The notes beneath the pieces are model-generated. The model saw only the letters and a list, made by a program, of their open reading frames with translations, was not told the DNA's origin and made no database searches. This document shows, one piece after another, positions 16,713 to 26,514 of a DNA stretch of 43,797 nt. Positions within the stretch are counted from its first letter, which is position 1, and the number at the start of each line of letters is the position of its first letter. Where the stretch lies: the NCBI GenBank assembly GCA_947175495.1, contig CAMWNB010000017.1:1-43797 (forward strand). Reading direction: 5' to 3'. This DNA comes from an uncultured Porphyromonadaceae bacterium (GTDB lineage: Bacteria > Bacteroidota > Bacteroidia > Bacteroidales > Muribaculaceae). Made by a program: the position numbers and the translations under genes.

Positions 16713-17717
16713 ATGACACGTCTATGCTATATCTCGCGTGCCTACCGCGACCGCACCACTGCGGGCAACAAGGCCAAAAGCGACTATGAGGACATCCTCG
16801 CCGGCGCCGGTGCCGTCAATCTGGGTCTGCGCCGCACCTACGGCGGCGGAGCGGCGGCCACATTCCTGCGCAACCTCGCCGGCGTGGCGCGCTTCGCGCT
16901 GCGTGTGCGCCCGGCCGACACCATAGTGCTCCAGTATCCCGTCAAGAAATATTTCTCGCTGCTGTGTCGTCTGGCCCGCATGCGCGGCGCGCGCACCGTG
17001 GCCCTTGTGCACGACCTCGGCTCGTGCCGGCGCCGCAAGCTGACGGTGGAGCAGGAGATGCGCCGCCTGGGCCGCGCCGATGTCGTCGCCGCTACCAATC
17101 CCGTCATGGCCTCATGGCTCGTGGAGCAGGGCTTGCCGGCTGAACGCATCGAGGCTCTCGGCCTTCACGATTATCTTTCGGCCGCCGTGCCGCCCGCGGC
17201 CCCGGCTTCCGACCTGCGCACTGTGGCCTATGCGGGCTCGCTCAACTTGCGCAAAAACGCCTTTCTGCTGAAGATGGCCGAGGTGGATGGCGTGCGCGTG
17301 GAGCTGTACGGCAGCCTGCGCGACTATCGTCCCGAGCACATCTGCGAGCACGGCTTCGTCGAGCCGGACGAGTTCATCGCCGGAGCCGCGGGCGCGTGGG
17401 GGCTTGTGTGGGACGGCGACTCGCTCGACGCCTGTACGGGCGACTGGGGCGGCTATCTGCGCCTCAACACGCCCCACAAGAGCGCCTTCTACCTGCGCGC
17501 CGGCCTGCCGCTGATAGTGTGGAGCCGCTCGGCCCTCGCCCCGATAGTGCGCGAGCAGGGTCTCGGCCTGTGTGTCGACAGTCTGCGCGAGTTGCCCGCG
17601 CTTCTCGCTTCCGTGTCGGCCGCCCGCTACGCCTCGCTGCGCGCCGCTGCACTGCGCGCCGGCTTCGCGGCCTCCCGCGGCGCCAACCTCCGCGCGCTCC
17701 TGGCCCGCCTGAAATAG
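16713..17717 (+). CDS. glycosyltransferase resembling Gtf3/galactofuranosyltransferases
   Basis: A 334-residue GT-B-like protein. It opens with YISRAYRDRTTAGNKAKSDYEDIL, a start typical of the Gtf3/WbbI-type sugar transferases. VRPADTIVLQYPVKKYFSLLCRLARMRG and TVALVHDLGSCRRRK form the N-terminal Rossmann half. LRTVAYAGSLNLRKNAFL, YGSLRDYR, WGLVWDGDSLDACTGDWGGYLRLNTPHKSAFYLRAGLPLIVW (donor site) and APIVREQGLGLCVDSL form the C-terminal half. No signal or membrane segment is present. The activity is probably transfer of galactofuranose or glucose to a surface glycan; the donor is inferred only from resemblance. The ATG is four bases after a -7 box, so its mRNA may be leaderless. It converges on the GT32 gene with 34 bases between stops. 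Confidence 0.8.
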   Translation: MTRLCYISRAYRDRTTAGNKAKSDYEDILAGAGAVNLGLRRTYGGGAAATFLRNLAGVARFALRVRPADTIVLQYPVKKYFSLLCRLARMRGARTVALVHDLGSCRRRKLTVEQEMRRLGRADVVAATNPVMASWLVEQGLPAERIEALGLHDYLSAAVPPAAPASDLRTVAYAGSLNLRKNAFLLKMAEVDGVRVELYGSLRDYRPEHICEHGFVEPDEFIAGAAGAWGLVWDGDSLDACTGDWGGYLRLNTPHKSAFYLRAGLPLIVWSRSALAPIVREQGLGLCVDSLRELPALLASVSAARYASLRAAALRAGFAASRGANLRALLARLK

Positions 17718-17751
17718 CATAAGGAACGTGGCCGGAGGCGCTGTTTGCGGC

Positions 17752-18471
17752 TCAGCGGTGAAAGAGTGCGTAGCGCACGACGTGCCAGACGTGTTTCACG
17801 GCAATCTCGATGCGCCGTCCGCGCTTGCGCTGGTGCTTTCGCCAGCTGCCGTAAACGCGGTGCTGCCCCACGGTGTCGCTGTCAATCCTGTAGCGCTTGC
17901 GCGGCGCAAGATAGCGGGTGGGATACACCGTCAGTCCCGGCAGACGCTGCTCCTCGTCGCGTATTTCATAGCCCAGCTTCACAGCCTCCTCGCGCATCAC
18001 TACGGGCGAGATTGTGTCGTCGTGCGAGCCGTCGGGCAGCAGGTAGTGGTGGTTGCGGTAGTACTCCACGAGGCGGCGGCAGTACTCGTTGCCTTTGTCG
18101 CCCATGACGAATGCCGCCTGCAGGCCGAAGTCGGAATGTTCGGGATATATTTTTTCGTGGAATGTGGAGCATCCGCCCTCTTCGGGCAGGAAGCGGTCGA
18201 AACGGCGATAAAGGAATATGTCGCTGTCCATGTACACGCCGCCCTCGGCCCAGAGGGCATAATAGCGCACCACGTCGGCCGCAAAGGCCCACCGGCGCGC
18301 GTCGAGAGCTTCGTTCACATAAGGAATGTCGAGGGCGCGCGCGTCGGCCATGCGCCATACTTTCACTTCGTAATCAGGCAAGACGCGCTTCCATGAATCG
18401 AGACAAACTTTGATTTCTACAGGATAGGGGTCGGTGCTGAACCAGCACATGTGTATAATTTTCGGTATCAT
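17752..18471 (-). CDS. GT32-family glycosyltransferase
   Basis: A 239-residue GT32 (OCH1/capsular polysaccharide) glycosyltransferase. The start MIPKIIHMCWFSTDPYP is the standard GT32 opening, which fixes the ATG at 18471. The DxD donor/metal motif is in ALWAEGGVYMDSDIFLYRRFD (Asp-Ser-Asp). It has no signal peptide and probably adds a hexose to a capsule or lipid-linked glycan in the cytoplasm. Like the convergent neighbour, its ATG is only four bases after a -7 box (18476-18483), so the transcript may be leaderless. It is divergent from the EEP nuclease gene, with overlapping promoter regions. Confidence 0.88.
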   Translation of the reverse strand: MIPKIIHMCWFSTDPYPVEIKVCLDSWKRVLPDYEVKVWRMADARALDIPYVNEALDARRWAFAADVVRYYALWAEGGVYMDSDIFLYRRFDRFLPEEGGCSTFHEKIYPEHSDFGLQAAFVMGDKGNEYCRRLVEYYRNHHYLLPDGSHDDTISPVVMREEAVKLGYEIRDEEQRLPGLTVYPTRYLAPRKRYRIDSDTVGQHRVYGSWRKHQRKRGRRIEIAVKHVWHVVRYALFHR

Positions 18472-18475
18472 GGTG

Positions 18476-18483
18476 CAAAATTA
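18476..18483 (-). promoter_or_regulatory. -7 box of the GT32 gene
   Basis: Minus-strand TAATTTTG followed by CACC and ATG. It lies 14 bases from the divergent plus-strand -7 box at 18498-18505, so the two promoters occupy the same stretch of DNA. Confidence 0.6.
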
Positions 18484-18497
18484 GTAAATTTTTTTGC

Positions 18498-18505
18498 TAA
18501 CTTTG
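18498..18505 (+). promoter_or_regulatory. -7 box of the EEP-envC-wzx-SDR-phoH unit
   Basis: TAACTTTG, followed by C, lies 33 bases before the chosen ATG at 18539. It is the only promoter-like element I see for the five-gene unit that ends at the hairpin at 24162-24204. Confidence 0.6.
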
Positions 18506-18538
18506 CGGTGAATGAGAAAATCCATAAAAACACCCTAT

Positions 18539-19582
18539 ATGAAACGAATTATCTTGATTCTCGTAGCGGCCGTCGCACTGACGTGGACGGCACAGGCACA
18601 GGAAAAGCGCACCGCCGTGCAGGTGGCCGGCATCGCGTTCTACAACCTCGAGAACCTTTTCGACACAATCCCCAACAATCCCGAAGGCCGCGACGCCGAG
18701 TACACACCCGACGGCAAGAACCAGTGGGACGGCCGCAAGTACCGCAACAAAATCAACAACATGGCCTACGCCATCTCGCAGCTCACCACGAAGTACACGC
18801 CCTATGGCCCCGCCATCATCGGTGTCAGCGAGATTGAGAACCGCAGCGTGCTCGAAGACCTCGTGGCCAACGAAGCCATCGCCAAATGGAACCTGCAGAT
18901 CGTGCACCACGATTCGCCCGACGCACGCGGCGTCGATGTGGGCCTGCTCTACAACCCCCGCTACTTCAAGGTGGAAAACGCCACGCACCACCGCCTCCAC
19001 GCGGTGCCTTTCCGCACCCGCGACCAGACGTGCGTCGTAGGCTCGCTGATGGGCCAGCGCATCGCCGTCATCGTCAACCACTGGCCCTCGCGCCTCGGCG
19101 GCCAGGAGCAGTCGTCGCCCAACCGCGAGGCCGCTGCCGCGCTCAGCAAGCAGATCGCCGACTCGCTCTGGACTGTCGACCCCAACATCGGCGTCATCAT
19201 CATGGGCGACCTTAACGACGACCCCCAGGACACCTCGTGCGCCAAGGTGCTCGGCGCCAAGCGCGATATAAAGGACGCTACTGCCCACGGCTTCTACAAC
19301 CCCTTCTGGAAGATTCTTGACCAGGGCATCGGCACCCTCGCCTACAAGAGCTCGTGGAACCTCTTCGACCAGATAATTCTCTCCGGCAACCTCGCCGAGG
19401 CTCCCGCCGACCGCTGGCACTTCCAGCGCGCCATCGTCCACAACCACGACTTCCTCAAGGACAAGGAAGGCTCGCGCCAGGGCTATCCCAAGCGCACCTT
19501 CTCTGCCGGCAGCTATCTCAACGGCTACTCCGACCACTTCCCCACCGAAGTGATTCTCGTCCGCACGGTCGAGCGCAAGTAA
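18539..19582 (+). CDS. secreted endonuclease/exonuclease/phosphatase-family protein
   Basis: A 347-residue EEP-superfamily hydrolase (DNase I/phosphodiesterase fold). MKRIILILVAAVALTWTAQA is a signal peptide, so it acts outside the cytoplasm. Catalytic blocks are all intact: FYNLENLFDTI (Asn, Glu), IGVSEIENRSVL (Glu), ARGVDVGLLYNP, VIVNHWPSRLGG, IIMGDLNDDPQD (GDxN) and NGYSDHFPTEV (SDH). The substrate is a phosphodiester, perhaps extracellular nucleic acid. An in-frame ATG at 18512 would add nine residues before the signal peptide. I prefer 18539 because it gives a normal signal peptide. It heads a unit with envC, a flippase, an SDR and phoH. Confidence 0.85.
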   Translation: MKRIILILVAAVALTWTAQAQEKRTAVQVAGIAFYNLENLFDTIPNNPEGRDAEYTPDGKNQWDGRKYRNKINNMAYAISQLTTKYTPYGPAIIGVSEIENRSVLEDLVANEAIAKWNLQIVHHDSPDARGVDVGLLYNPRYFKVENATHHRLHAVPFRTRDQTCVVGSLMGQRIAVIVNHWPSRLGGQEQSSPNREAAAALSKQIADSLWTVDPNIGVIIMGDLNDDPQDTSCAKVLGAKRDIKDATAHGFYNPFWKILDQGIGTLAYKSSWNLFDQIILSGNLAEAPADRWHFQRAIVHNHDFLKDKEGSRQGYPKRTFSAGSYLNGYSDHFPTEVILVRTVERK

Positions 19583-19631
19583 GGTTCCGGGTCCGGAGGC
19601 CGGAGGCCAAAAGACCTTCATCAGACTGAAA

Positions 19632-21062
19632 ATGCGAAAGATTCTTCTCGTCATACTCGCCACATTCGTGCTCGCCGCATCCACAGCTCCCGCTGCCGAT
19701 GCGGCGAAGCCGCGTACGTCGCAGAAATCGACCGCGCGAAAGAAGAGCACGAAAGCCAAGGCCGCGCCTGCCAAGCCGCGCACCTCGGGCGATGTGCGCT
19801 GCGAGCAGCGCCGCACCGCCGGAGAGATAGAGAAGACTCAGCAGCAGATAAACACCAACACCCGCGAGACGCGCCGACAGCTCAACCGCCTGGCAAGCCT
19901 CGACGCCGAAATCAACCGCAACGAGGTCTCTATCGGCGAGATGCAGCGCCGCGTTGCCACGCTCGAAAGTCGCATAGACCTGCTGAGCGACAGCATCGCG
20001 CAGACGGAGACGCAGGTGGCCGACATGCGACGCGCCTACGGCCGCAGCCTGCGTGCCATGCGCTCGAGGCGCTCGCGCATCAGTCCCATAGCCTTTGTGC
20101 TGGGCGCACGCAGCATCAGTGAGGCATGGCGGCGCTCGCGCTATCTGCGCGAGCTTTCCGAGGCGCATGCCTCCAAGGCCCGCCGCCTGCGCGCCGCCGC
20201 CGACACCCTGGCCGCGCGCCGCACCCGCCTCGCCGCCCTGCATGAGGAGCAGAAGGCCGAGCTCGGCCGCATGGCCGTGGCACGCACGATGTTGCGCGAG
20301 AAACAGCTGAAGGCCGACACGCTGGTGGCCTCGCTTAAGCGCGAAGGCGCCTCGCTGAAACGCGCCCTTGCCGAAAAACGCACCCTGGCCGCGCAGCTCG
20401 ACCGCGAGCTCGACCGCATCATAGCCGAAGAGCAGCGGCGCGCCGAAGAGGAAGCCCGCCGCAAGGCTGCCGAGGAAGAGGCCCGCCGCAAAGCCGCTGC
20501 CGAAGAAGCTGCCCGCAAGGCCAAGGAGTCGCCGGCGCCGGCTCCCGAGGAAGGCGGGAAGTTGCCGGCTCCGAAGCCGGCTCCCGACAAGCCCGAAAAA
20601 GCCCCCGCCATGTCGTCCGCGGCTGCCGAACGTGCCCTCAGCGGCAGCTTCCGGAGCAACAAGGGACGCCTGCTTTTCCCCGTGGCAGGCAGCTACAGGG
20701 TGGTGGGCACATTCGGCCGCACCGACCATCCGCGCATTCCCGGCGTGCAGGTGCAGAACAGCGGTATCGACATTGAGGCGGCCGGAACCAACGCCTACGC
20801 CCGCGCTGTGTTCGACGGCACCGTCACTTCGGTGTTCCGCATCGACGGCTACCAGAACATCGTGATACTGCGCCACGGCGAGTATCTCACCGTCTATGCC
20901 GGTCTCGACCGCATCACAGTGCGCAAGGGCGACAAGGTGAAGGCGGCGCAGCCTCTGGGCCATATATTCAGCGACCCCGACGACGGCGGTCGCTCCGTGC
21001 TGCACTTTGAGTTGCGCCATGAGAAGCAGAAACTTAATCCCTCGGAATGGGTGAAGCCGTAG
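19632..21062 (+). CDS. EnvC-like murein hydrolase activator with degenerate LytM domain
   Basis: A 476-residue periplasmic protein. A signal peptide (MRKILLVILATFVLAASTAPAADA) is followed by a basic segment, a long coiled coil (about 60-300, rich in Arg/Glu/Ala heptads, ending in repeated EEARRKAAEEEARRKAA), a Pro-rich linker, and a C-terminal M23/LytM domain (about 345-476). The zinc ligands are lost: the usual 'HxGxD' reads NSGIDIEAAG and the usual 'HxH' reads LHFEL. The domain is therefore probably catalytically dead, as in E. coli EnvC, which activates amidases at the division site. The 3' end overlaps the flippase gene by 16 bases. Confidence 0.88.
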   Translation: MRKILLVILATFVLAASTAPAADAAKPRTSQKSTARKKSTKAKAAPAKPRTSGDVRCEQRRTAGEIEKTQQQINTNTRETRRQLNRLASLDAEINRNEVSIGEMQRRVATLESRIDLLSDSIAQTETQVADMRRAYGRSLRAMRSRRSRISPIAFVLGARSISEAWRRSRYLRELSEAHASKARRLRAAADTLAARRTRLAALHEEQKAELGRMAVARTMLREKQLKADTLVASLKREGASLKRALAEKRTLAAQLDRELDRIIAEEQRRAEEEARRKAAEEEARRKAAAEEAARKAKESPAPAPEEGGKLPAPKPAPDKPEKAPAMSSAAAERALSGSFRSNKGRLLFPVAGSYRVVGTFGRTDHPRIPGVQVQNSGIDIEAAGTNAYARAVFDGTVTSVFRIDGYQNIVILRHGEYLTVYAGLDRITVRKGDKVKAAQPLGHIFSDPDDGGRSVLHFELRHEKQKLNPSEWVKP

Positions 21063-22423
21063 ACAAGGCCCGGCGCACAAGCCTCTCGCAGCGCATACTG
21101 AAGACGATGGGGCTGTTCGGCGGCGTGCAGTTGGCCACCATAGTGCTGAGCATTGTGCGCACGAAGTTCGTGGCCGTGTGGCTCGGACCGATGGGGGTGG
21201 CGCTCAACACCATATTTATATCCACGCAGGAACTGATCACTTCGGCTGTCGGACTGAACCTGCGCTCGAGCGGCGTGCGCGAGCTCTCGGCCGCCGATGA
21301 GGCCGCGCGTCCCCGCGTGGCCGGCATGTTGCTGCGTGTGGGCGTCGGGCTGGCCGTCATAGGCGCCGTCATCACTCTGATGCTGTCGCCGGCACTCAGC
21401 CTATGGACGCTCGGCAGCACCTCCGACTGGTGGTGCTTTGCATTGCTTGCCGCGGGAGCGGGCAGTGCCATCTATCTCGATGCCAACCTGGCAGCTCTGC
21501 AGGCCTACGGCCGCTTCAAGGCTCTCGCCAGAGTGACGCTCGCGAGCGCTCTGGTGTGCACCGGAGTGGCCGTGCCGCTCTACTACGGATTGCGCCTCCG
21601 GGCCGTGCTGCCCGTCTATCTCATCACCACCATAGCCTACATGCTGTGGGCGCTCCGCGAGCGCCGGCGCTGCTGTCCCGCGCCCGAGATGCCGTCGATG
21701 CGCAGGGCATGGCGCGAGGCATCGCCCATGCTGCGCCTCGGCATGTATATGACGTTCGCCGCCGTCATGGAGCGACTGTCGGCCTATATCTTTGTGGTGT
21801 ACATGAGCAACGACGCTGCCGTCGGCGACCTCGGCATATACCAGGCCGGCTACACGCTGGTCAACACCTATGTGGGCGTCGTCTTCGCCGCCCTCAGCAC
21901 CGAATATTATCCGCGCCTCGCCTCTGTCTGCACCTCGCGTCTGCGGGCGCAGGCCTTCGTCAGCCACGAGTTCAGGGTCGTGGCCATGGTGCTGATGCCG
22001 GTGGTGGTGCTCTTTCTCGCGGTTGACCGTATAGCCGTGAGCCTGCTCTACGCCGACAGTTTCCTGCCCATGCTGCCCTACATCGATGTGGCCGTGTGCG
22101 GCGTCGTGCTCCGTGCCTTCTCCTTCTGCTTGGCCTATGTGATATTGGCTCGCGGCGATGGCCGTGTGTATGTGGTCACAGAGGCCATCGGCGTAGTTCT
22201 CGGTCTCGTGCTGCGCATCGCGGGCTACCGCATGTGGGGCTTTCCGGGCCTCGGATGGGCCTATGTGGTCGAGTATGCGGCCTACAGCGCCGTGGTGCTG
22301 TGGGTCTACCGCCGTGTCTACGGCATGCGCCTCGGCCGCGGCATCCCGTGGCTGTGCGCAGGCGCTACTGCCGTGGGTTTCGCCGCCCTCGCAATCAAAT
22401 CCGCAATTGAAAATGTTATATAA
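21047..22423 (+). CDS. Wzx-type polysaccharide flippase
   Basis: A 458-residue polytopic membrane protein of the MOP/Wzx family, which flips lipid-linked oligosaccharides across the inner membrane. The opening LSQRILKTMGLFGGVQLATIVLSIVRTKFVAVWLGPMGVAL is characteristic of O-antigen translocases of the WzxE kind. About 12 hydrophobic segments are spread evenly to the end. The ATG at 21047 lies 16 bases inside envC; a later ATG at 21107 would cut into the first helix. It is six bases before the SDR gene. The glycosyltransferases upstream could supply its lipid-linked substrate, but no polymerase or initiating transferase is present here. Confidence 0.87.
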   Translation: MGEAVDKARRTSLSQRILKTMGLFGGVQLATIVLSIVRTKFVAVWLGPMGVALNTIFISTQELITSAVGLNLRSSGVRELSAADEAARPRVAGMLLRVGVGLAVIGAVITLMLSPALSLWTLGSTSDWWCFALLAAGAGSAIYLDANLAALQAYGRFKALARVTLASALVCTGVAVPLYYGLRLRAVLPVYLITTIAYMLWALRERRRCCPAPEMPSMRRAWREASPMLRLGMYMTFAAVMERLSAYIFVVYMSNDAAVGDLGIYQAGYTLVNTYVGVVFAALSTEYYPRLASVCTSRLRAQAFVSHEFRVVAMVLMPVVVLFLAVDRIAVSLLYADSFLPMLPYIDVAVCGVVLRAFSFCLAYVILARGDGRVYVVTEAIGVVLGLVLRIAGYRMWGFPGLGWAYVVEYAAYSAVVLWVYRRVYGMRLGRGIPWLCAGATAVGFAALAIKSAIENVI

Positions 22424-22429
22424 ATATAT

Positions 22430-23182
22430 ATGAAAGGAGTATTCATCACCGGAGCGGCATCGGGCATTGGCCTGGCGGCGGTGCGACGATTCGCCGCCGA
22501 AGGCTGGCGTGTGGCGGCTGCCGACATCGATGCCGATTCCCTGCGGCGCAATCTTGCCGACATTGATGGCGTAGATGCGCTGCTCGCCGTAGACATATCC
22601 GACCGCGTGGCTCTCGAGGCTGCTTTCGCCGAGGCCGACCGCCTCACCGGCGGCCTTGTCTGCGTCGTGGCCAATGCCGGCATCCACGCCCGCAACACCG
22701 TGCTCACCATCACCGACGATGAGCTCGACCGCCTGCTGCGCGTCAACGTCGTCGGCACCGTCAACACCCTCCGCTGCGCCGCCACGCTGCTCGCAGGCCG
22801 CGAGGGTGCCGCTGTCGTGCTCACCTCCAGCGACCAGGCCTTCATCGGCAAACCGGGCAACTTCGGCTACGGGCTCACCAAGGGCGCCATTGCCCAGATG
22901 ACACGCACCGCCGCCCTTGAGCTCGCTGCGCGGGGCATTCGCGTAAATGCCGTCTGCCCCGCTACGGTCGACACGCCCCTCGTCGAAAAGATATTCGCCG
23001 ACGCCAGCGCGGCCGGAGGCGGTGACATCGACTCCATGTGGGCCGAAGAGCGCGCTTTGTTCCCCCTGGGCCGCACATGCACGCCGGCCGAGGCTGCCGA
23101 CGCCATCTATTTCTTAGGTGCGCAGGCCACATTCTGCACAGGCTCTCTTTTGAAAGTAGACGGCGGACTCACTGCCGGATAA
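22430..23182 (+). CDS. short-chain dehydrogenase/reductase
   Basis: A 250-residue classical SDR. The cofactor motif VFITGAASGIGLAAVRRF (TGxxxGxG), VVANAGIHARN (NAG), the catalytic Ser in VVLTSSDQAF, the YxxxK pair in FGYGLTKGAIAQMT, and the closing FCTGSLLKVDGGLTAG are complete. It should be an active NAD(P)-dependent oxidoreductase. An acidic residue after the second strand (AAADIDADSL) favours NAD(H), which is an inference from the family. The substrate is not apparent. It lies between the flippase and phoH with short AT-rich gaps and no promoter of its own. Confidence 0.9.
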   Translation: MKGVFITGAASGIGLAAVRRFAAEGWRVAAADIDADSLRRNLADIDGVDALLAVDISDRVALEAAFAEADRLTGGLVCVVANAGIHARNTVLTITDDELDRLLRVNVVGTVNTLRCAATLLAGREGAAVVLTSSDQAFIGKPGNFGYGLTKGAIAQMTRTAALELAARGIRVNAVCPATVDTPLVEKIFADASAAGGGDIDSMWAEERALFPLGRTCTPAEAADAIYFLGAQATFCTGSLLKVDGGLTAG

Positions 23183-23197
23183 CACCTTATATAATAT

Positions 23198-24148
23198 ATG
23201 ATAGAACGCATCATCATCATCGACTCTGCCGACCCCGTCAGCTTCTATGGCGTGAACAACAGCAATATGCAGCTCATCCGCAACCTCTTTCCCAAGCTGC
23301 GCGTGGCTGCCCGGGGCTCTGTCATAAAGGTCATTGGCGAGGACAGCGAGACTGCCGAGTTTGAGCGCAAAATCAAGGAACTCGAGGAGTATGCCGTCCA
23401 CCACAACGCGCTCACTGAGGAAGTGATACTCGACATCGTCAAAGGCGATGCGCCCAAGGAGCTGAAACGCGACGACGTCATCATCTACGGCATCAACGGC
23501 AAGCCGATCAGCGGACGCACGCCCAATCAGCAGCGCCTTGTCGAGGAATTCACCCGCAACGACCTCACATTTGCCCTCGGCCCTGCGGGCACGGGCAAGA
23601 CCTATGTGGCCATCGCCCTTGCCGTACGCGCCCTTAAGAACCGCGAGGTGCGCAAAATCATTCTCTCCCGCCCCGCCGTCGAGGCCGGCGAGAAGCTCGG
23701 CTTCCTCCCCGGCGACATGAAAGACAAGATCGACCCCTATCTGCAGCCGCTCTACGACGCGCTCGAGGACATGATACCCGCCGCCAAGCTGCGCGAGTAC
23801 ATGGAGAGCAAGGTCATCCAGATAGCGCCTCTTGCCTTCATGCGCGGACGCACCCTCAGCGATGCCGTCATAGTGCTTGACGAGGCGCAGAACACCACCA
23901 CCCACCAGATAAAGATGTTTCTGACGCGCCTCGGCATGAACGCCAAGATGATAATCACCGGCGATGTCACTCAGATTGACCTTCCGCGCAGCACGGCCAG
24001 CGGTCTCGTCCAGGCTTTGCGCATCCTCAGGGATGTTCCGGGCATCGGCCGCGTCGAGTTCGGCAAGAAAGACATCGTCCGCCACGCTCTTGTCCAGCGC
24101 ATCGTCGAAGCCTACGAACGCGCCGCCGAAGCAGAAACAAAAGAGTAA
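23198..24148 (+). CDS. PhoH-family ATPase
   Basis: A 316-residue PhoH-like P-loop ATPase. An N-terminal KH-like region (GSVIKVIGEDSETAEFERKIKEL, about 25-60) precedes the ATPase core: RTPNQQRLVEEFTRNDLTFALGPAGTGKTYVAIALAV (Walker A), SRPAVEAGEKLGFLPGDMKDKIDPYLQPLYDAL, and Walker B VIVLDEAQNTTTHQIKMFLTRLG followed by MIITGDVTQIDLP. The family is linked to RNA metabolism and often occurs near ybeY, which is not seen here. It is the last gene of its unit before a strong terminator. Confidence 0.93.
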   Translation: MIERIIIIDSADPVSFYGVNNSNMQLIRNLFPKLRVAARGSVIKVIGEDSETAEFERKIKELEEYAVHHNALTEEVILDIVKGDAPKELKRDDVIIYGINGKPISGRTPNQQRLVEEFTRNDLTFALGPAGTGKTYVAIALAVRALKNREVRKIILSRPAVEAGEKLGFLPGDMKDKIDPYLQPLYDALEDMIPAAKLREYMESKVIQIAPLAFMRGRTLSDAVIVLDEAQNTTTHQIKMFLTRLGMNAKMIITGDVTQIDLPRSTASGLVQALRILRDVPGIGRVEFGKKDIVRHALVQRIVEAYERAAEAETKE

Positions 24149-24161
24149 ACTTAAAAACGAG

Positions 24162-24204
24162 AAAAGCGGGATGCACCGGCCGAAGAGGCTGCGCATCCCG
24201 CTTT
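24162..24204. terminator. bidirectional terminator between phoH and the dehydrogenase gene
   Basis: AAAGCGGGATGC (24163-24174) is perfectly complementary to GCATCCCGCTTT (24193-24204). Convergent genes end on either side, so it probably serves both strands. Confidence 0.85.
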
Positions 24205-24227
24205 CTTATAGGGGTTTTCCGGATGGC

Positions 24228-25436
<1,209 letters not shown>

Positions 25437-25438
25437 TT

Positions 25439-26473
25439 CTATATATATGTTGGTTGTTTTTTTGTTTTATGGTTCTGCCAGAGGATGCAGGCGAAGGTGA
25501 GGATGCCGAGGGCGATGAGCAGAAGTGTCTGCGTGCCGAGCACCATATTGGCGAATGCTCCGGACTCGGCCCGGCCTATTCCGTAGCTGCCGAGAGCGAA
25601 GATGACGGCCCACTGCCATGGGCCGATGCCGCCGTTGCTGGGCACGCCCATGGCCACGCTGCTGAGCACATAGGTGACGAGCACGGCGATGACGCCGCCG
25701 GGTGCCGAGGCCAGCGCGGCGGTAAATGGAAATGCGTAGAATGCCACATATAGCTGCACAAAGTAGCAACCCCAGATGGCAATGGTGAGCAGCAGCCAGC
25801 GTCCGCGGCCGGGCATGGTGGCGAGTACGGCGAATCCGTGCCAGAGGCCGCTGACAGCCTCGCGCACTTTCAGCGCAAGCGGCGAGCGGCTGCGCGCCAC
25901 ATAAATCCATCCGCCTGTCAGTCCGACGGCAAAGAGCGCCCACATCCAGGGCGAGCCGAGCATGCCGGCGAGCTCGCCGACGGCACCTGCCGAGCCTTGC
26001 AGGTAATCTATCATGTGGCCGGAGGCCAGGAAGAACGTGGCGGTGAGGATGAGCACGACGGTGCACATGTCGACAAGGCGCTCGGCCACCATAGAGCCGA
26101 ACACTTCCGAGAACGGTGCGCCGCTGCGGCGCGAGATGTAGGTGGTGCGCCACACTTCGCCGAGGCGTGGAAACACGAGGTTGACGGCGTAGGTGCCGAA
26201 GATGCTGAGTGTGAGTTCCCACAGGCCGCTGCGCAGGCTGAGGGCACGCAGTTGCAACTGCCAGCGTGCGGCGCGCGCCACATGGCTGAGCACGCTTATG
26301 GCCATGGCCAGGAGCAGCCACTGCGGGCGGCACTGCTCGCGCACTATGGTCCTCATTTCGGCAAAGTCGATGCTCGTGAAGAGCATATAGCAAAGTCCGA
26401 CGCTTACGGCGAGCGGGATGCCGTAGGCTGCAATCTTTCCGATTATTCCTTTCTTTCGAGCGGTGTCTGTCAT
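25439..26473 (-). CDS. YbhN/UPF0104-type (lysylphosphatidylglycerol synthase TM-like) membrane protein
   Basis: A 344-residue polytopic membrane protein with about eight hydrophobic segments. Conserved elements are LSHVARAARWQLQLRAL, LSIFGTYAVNLVFPRLGEVWRTTYISRRSGAPFSEVFGSMVAERLVDM and the late GGIGPWQWAVIFALGSYGI. These are the marks of the UPF0104/MprF-flippase-like family. It lacks the soluble aminoacyl-transferase domain of MprF, so lipid transport or lipid modification are both open. The ATG at 26473 was chosen over 26509 because the -7 box at 26507-26514 would overlap the longer start. It is the first gene of a two-gene unit with the polyamine dehydrogenase. Confidence 0.82.
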   Translation of the reverse strand: MTDTARKKGIIGKIAAYGIPLAVSVGLCYMLFTSIDFAEMRTIVREQCRPQWLLLAMAISVLSHVARAARWQLQLRALSLRSGLWELTLSIFGTYAVNLVFPRLGEVWRTTYISRRSGAPFSEVFGSMVAERLVDMCTVVLILTATFFLASGHMIDYLQGSAGAVGELAGMLGSPWMWALFAVGLTGGWIYVARSRSPLALKVREAVSGLWHGFAVLATMPGRGRWLLLTIAIWGCYFVQLYVAFYAFPFTAALASAPGGVIAVLVTYVLSSVAMGVPSNGGIGPWQWAVIFALGSYGIGRAESGAFANMVLGTQTLLLIALGILTFACILWQNHKTKKQPTYI

Positions 26474-26506
26474 AGAATGGTTGCGTTGTGCGCGCGTGCG
26501 TATCTG

Positions 26507-26514
26507 CAAAGATA
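26507..26514 (-). promoter_or_regulatory. -7 box of the ybhN-like/dehydrogenase unit
   Basis: Minus-strand TATCTTTG, followed by C, lies 33 bases before the ATG at 26473. No -33 TTG is obvious. Confidence 0.5.
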
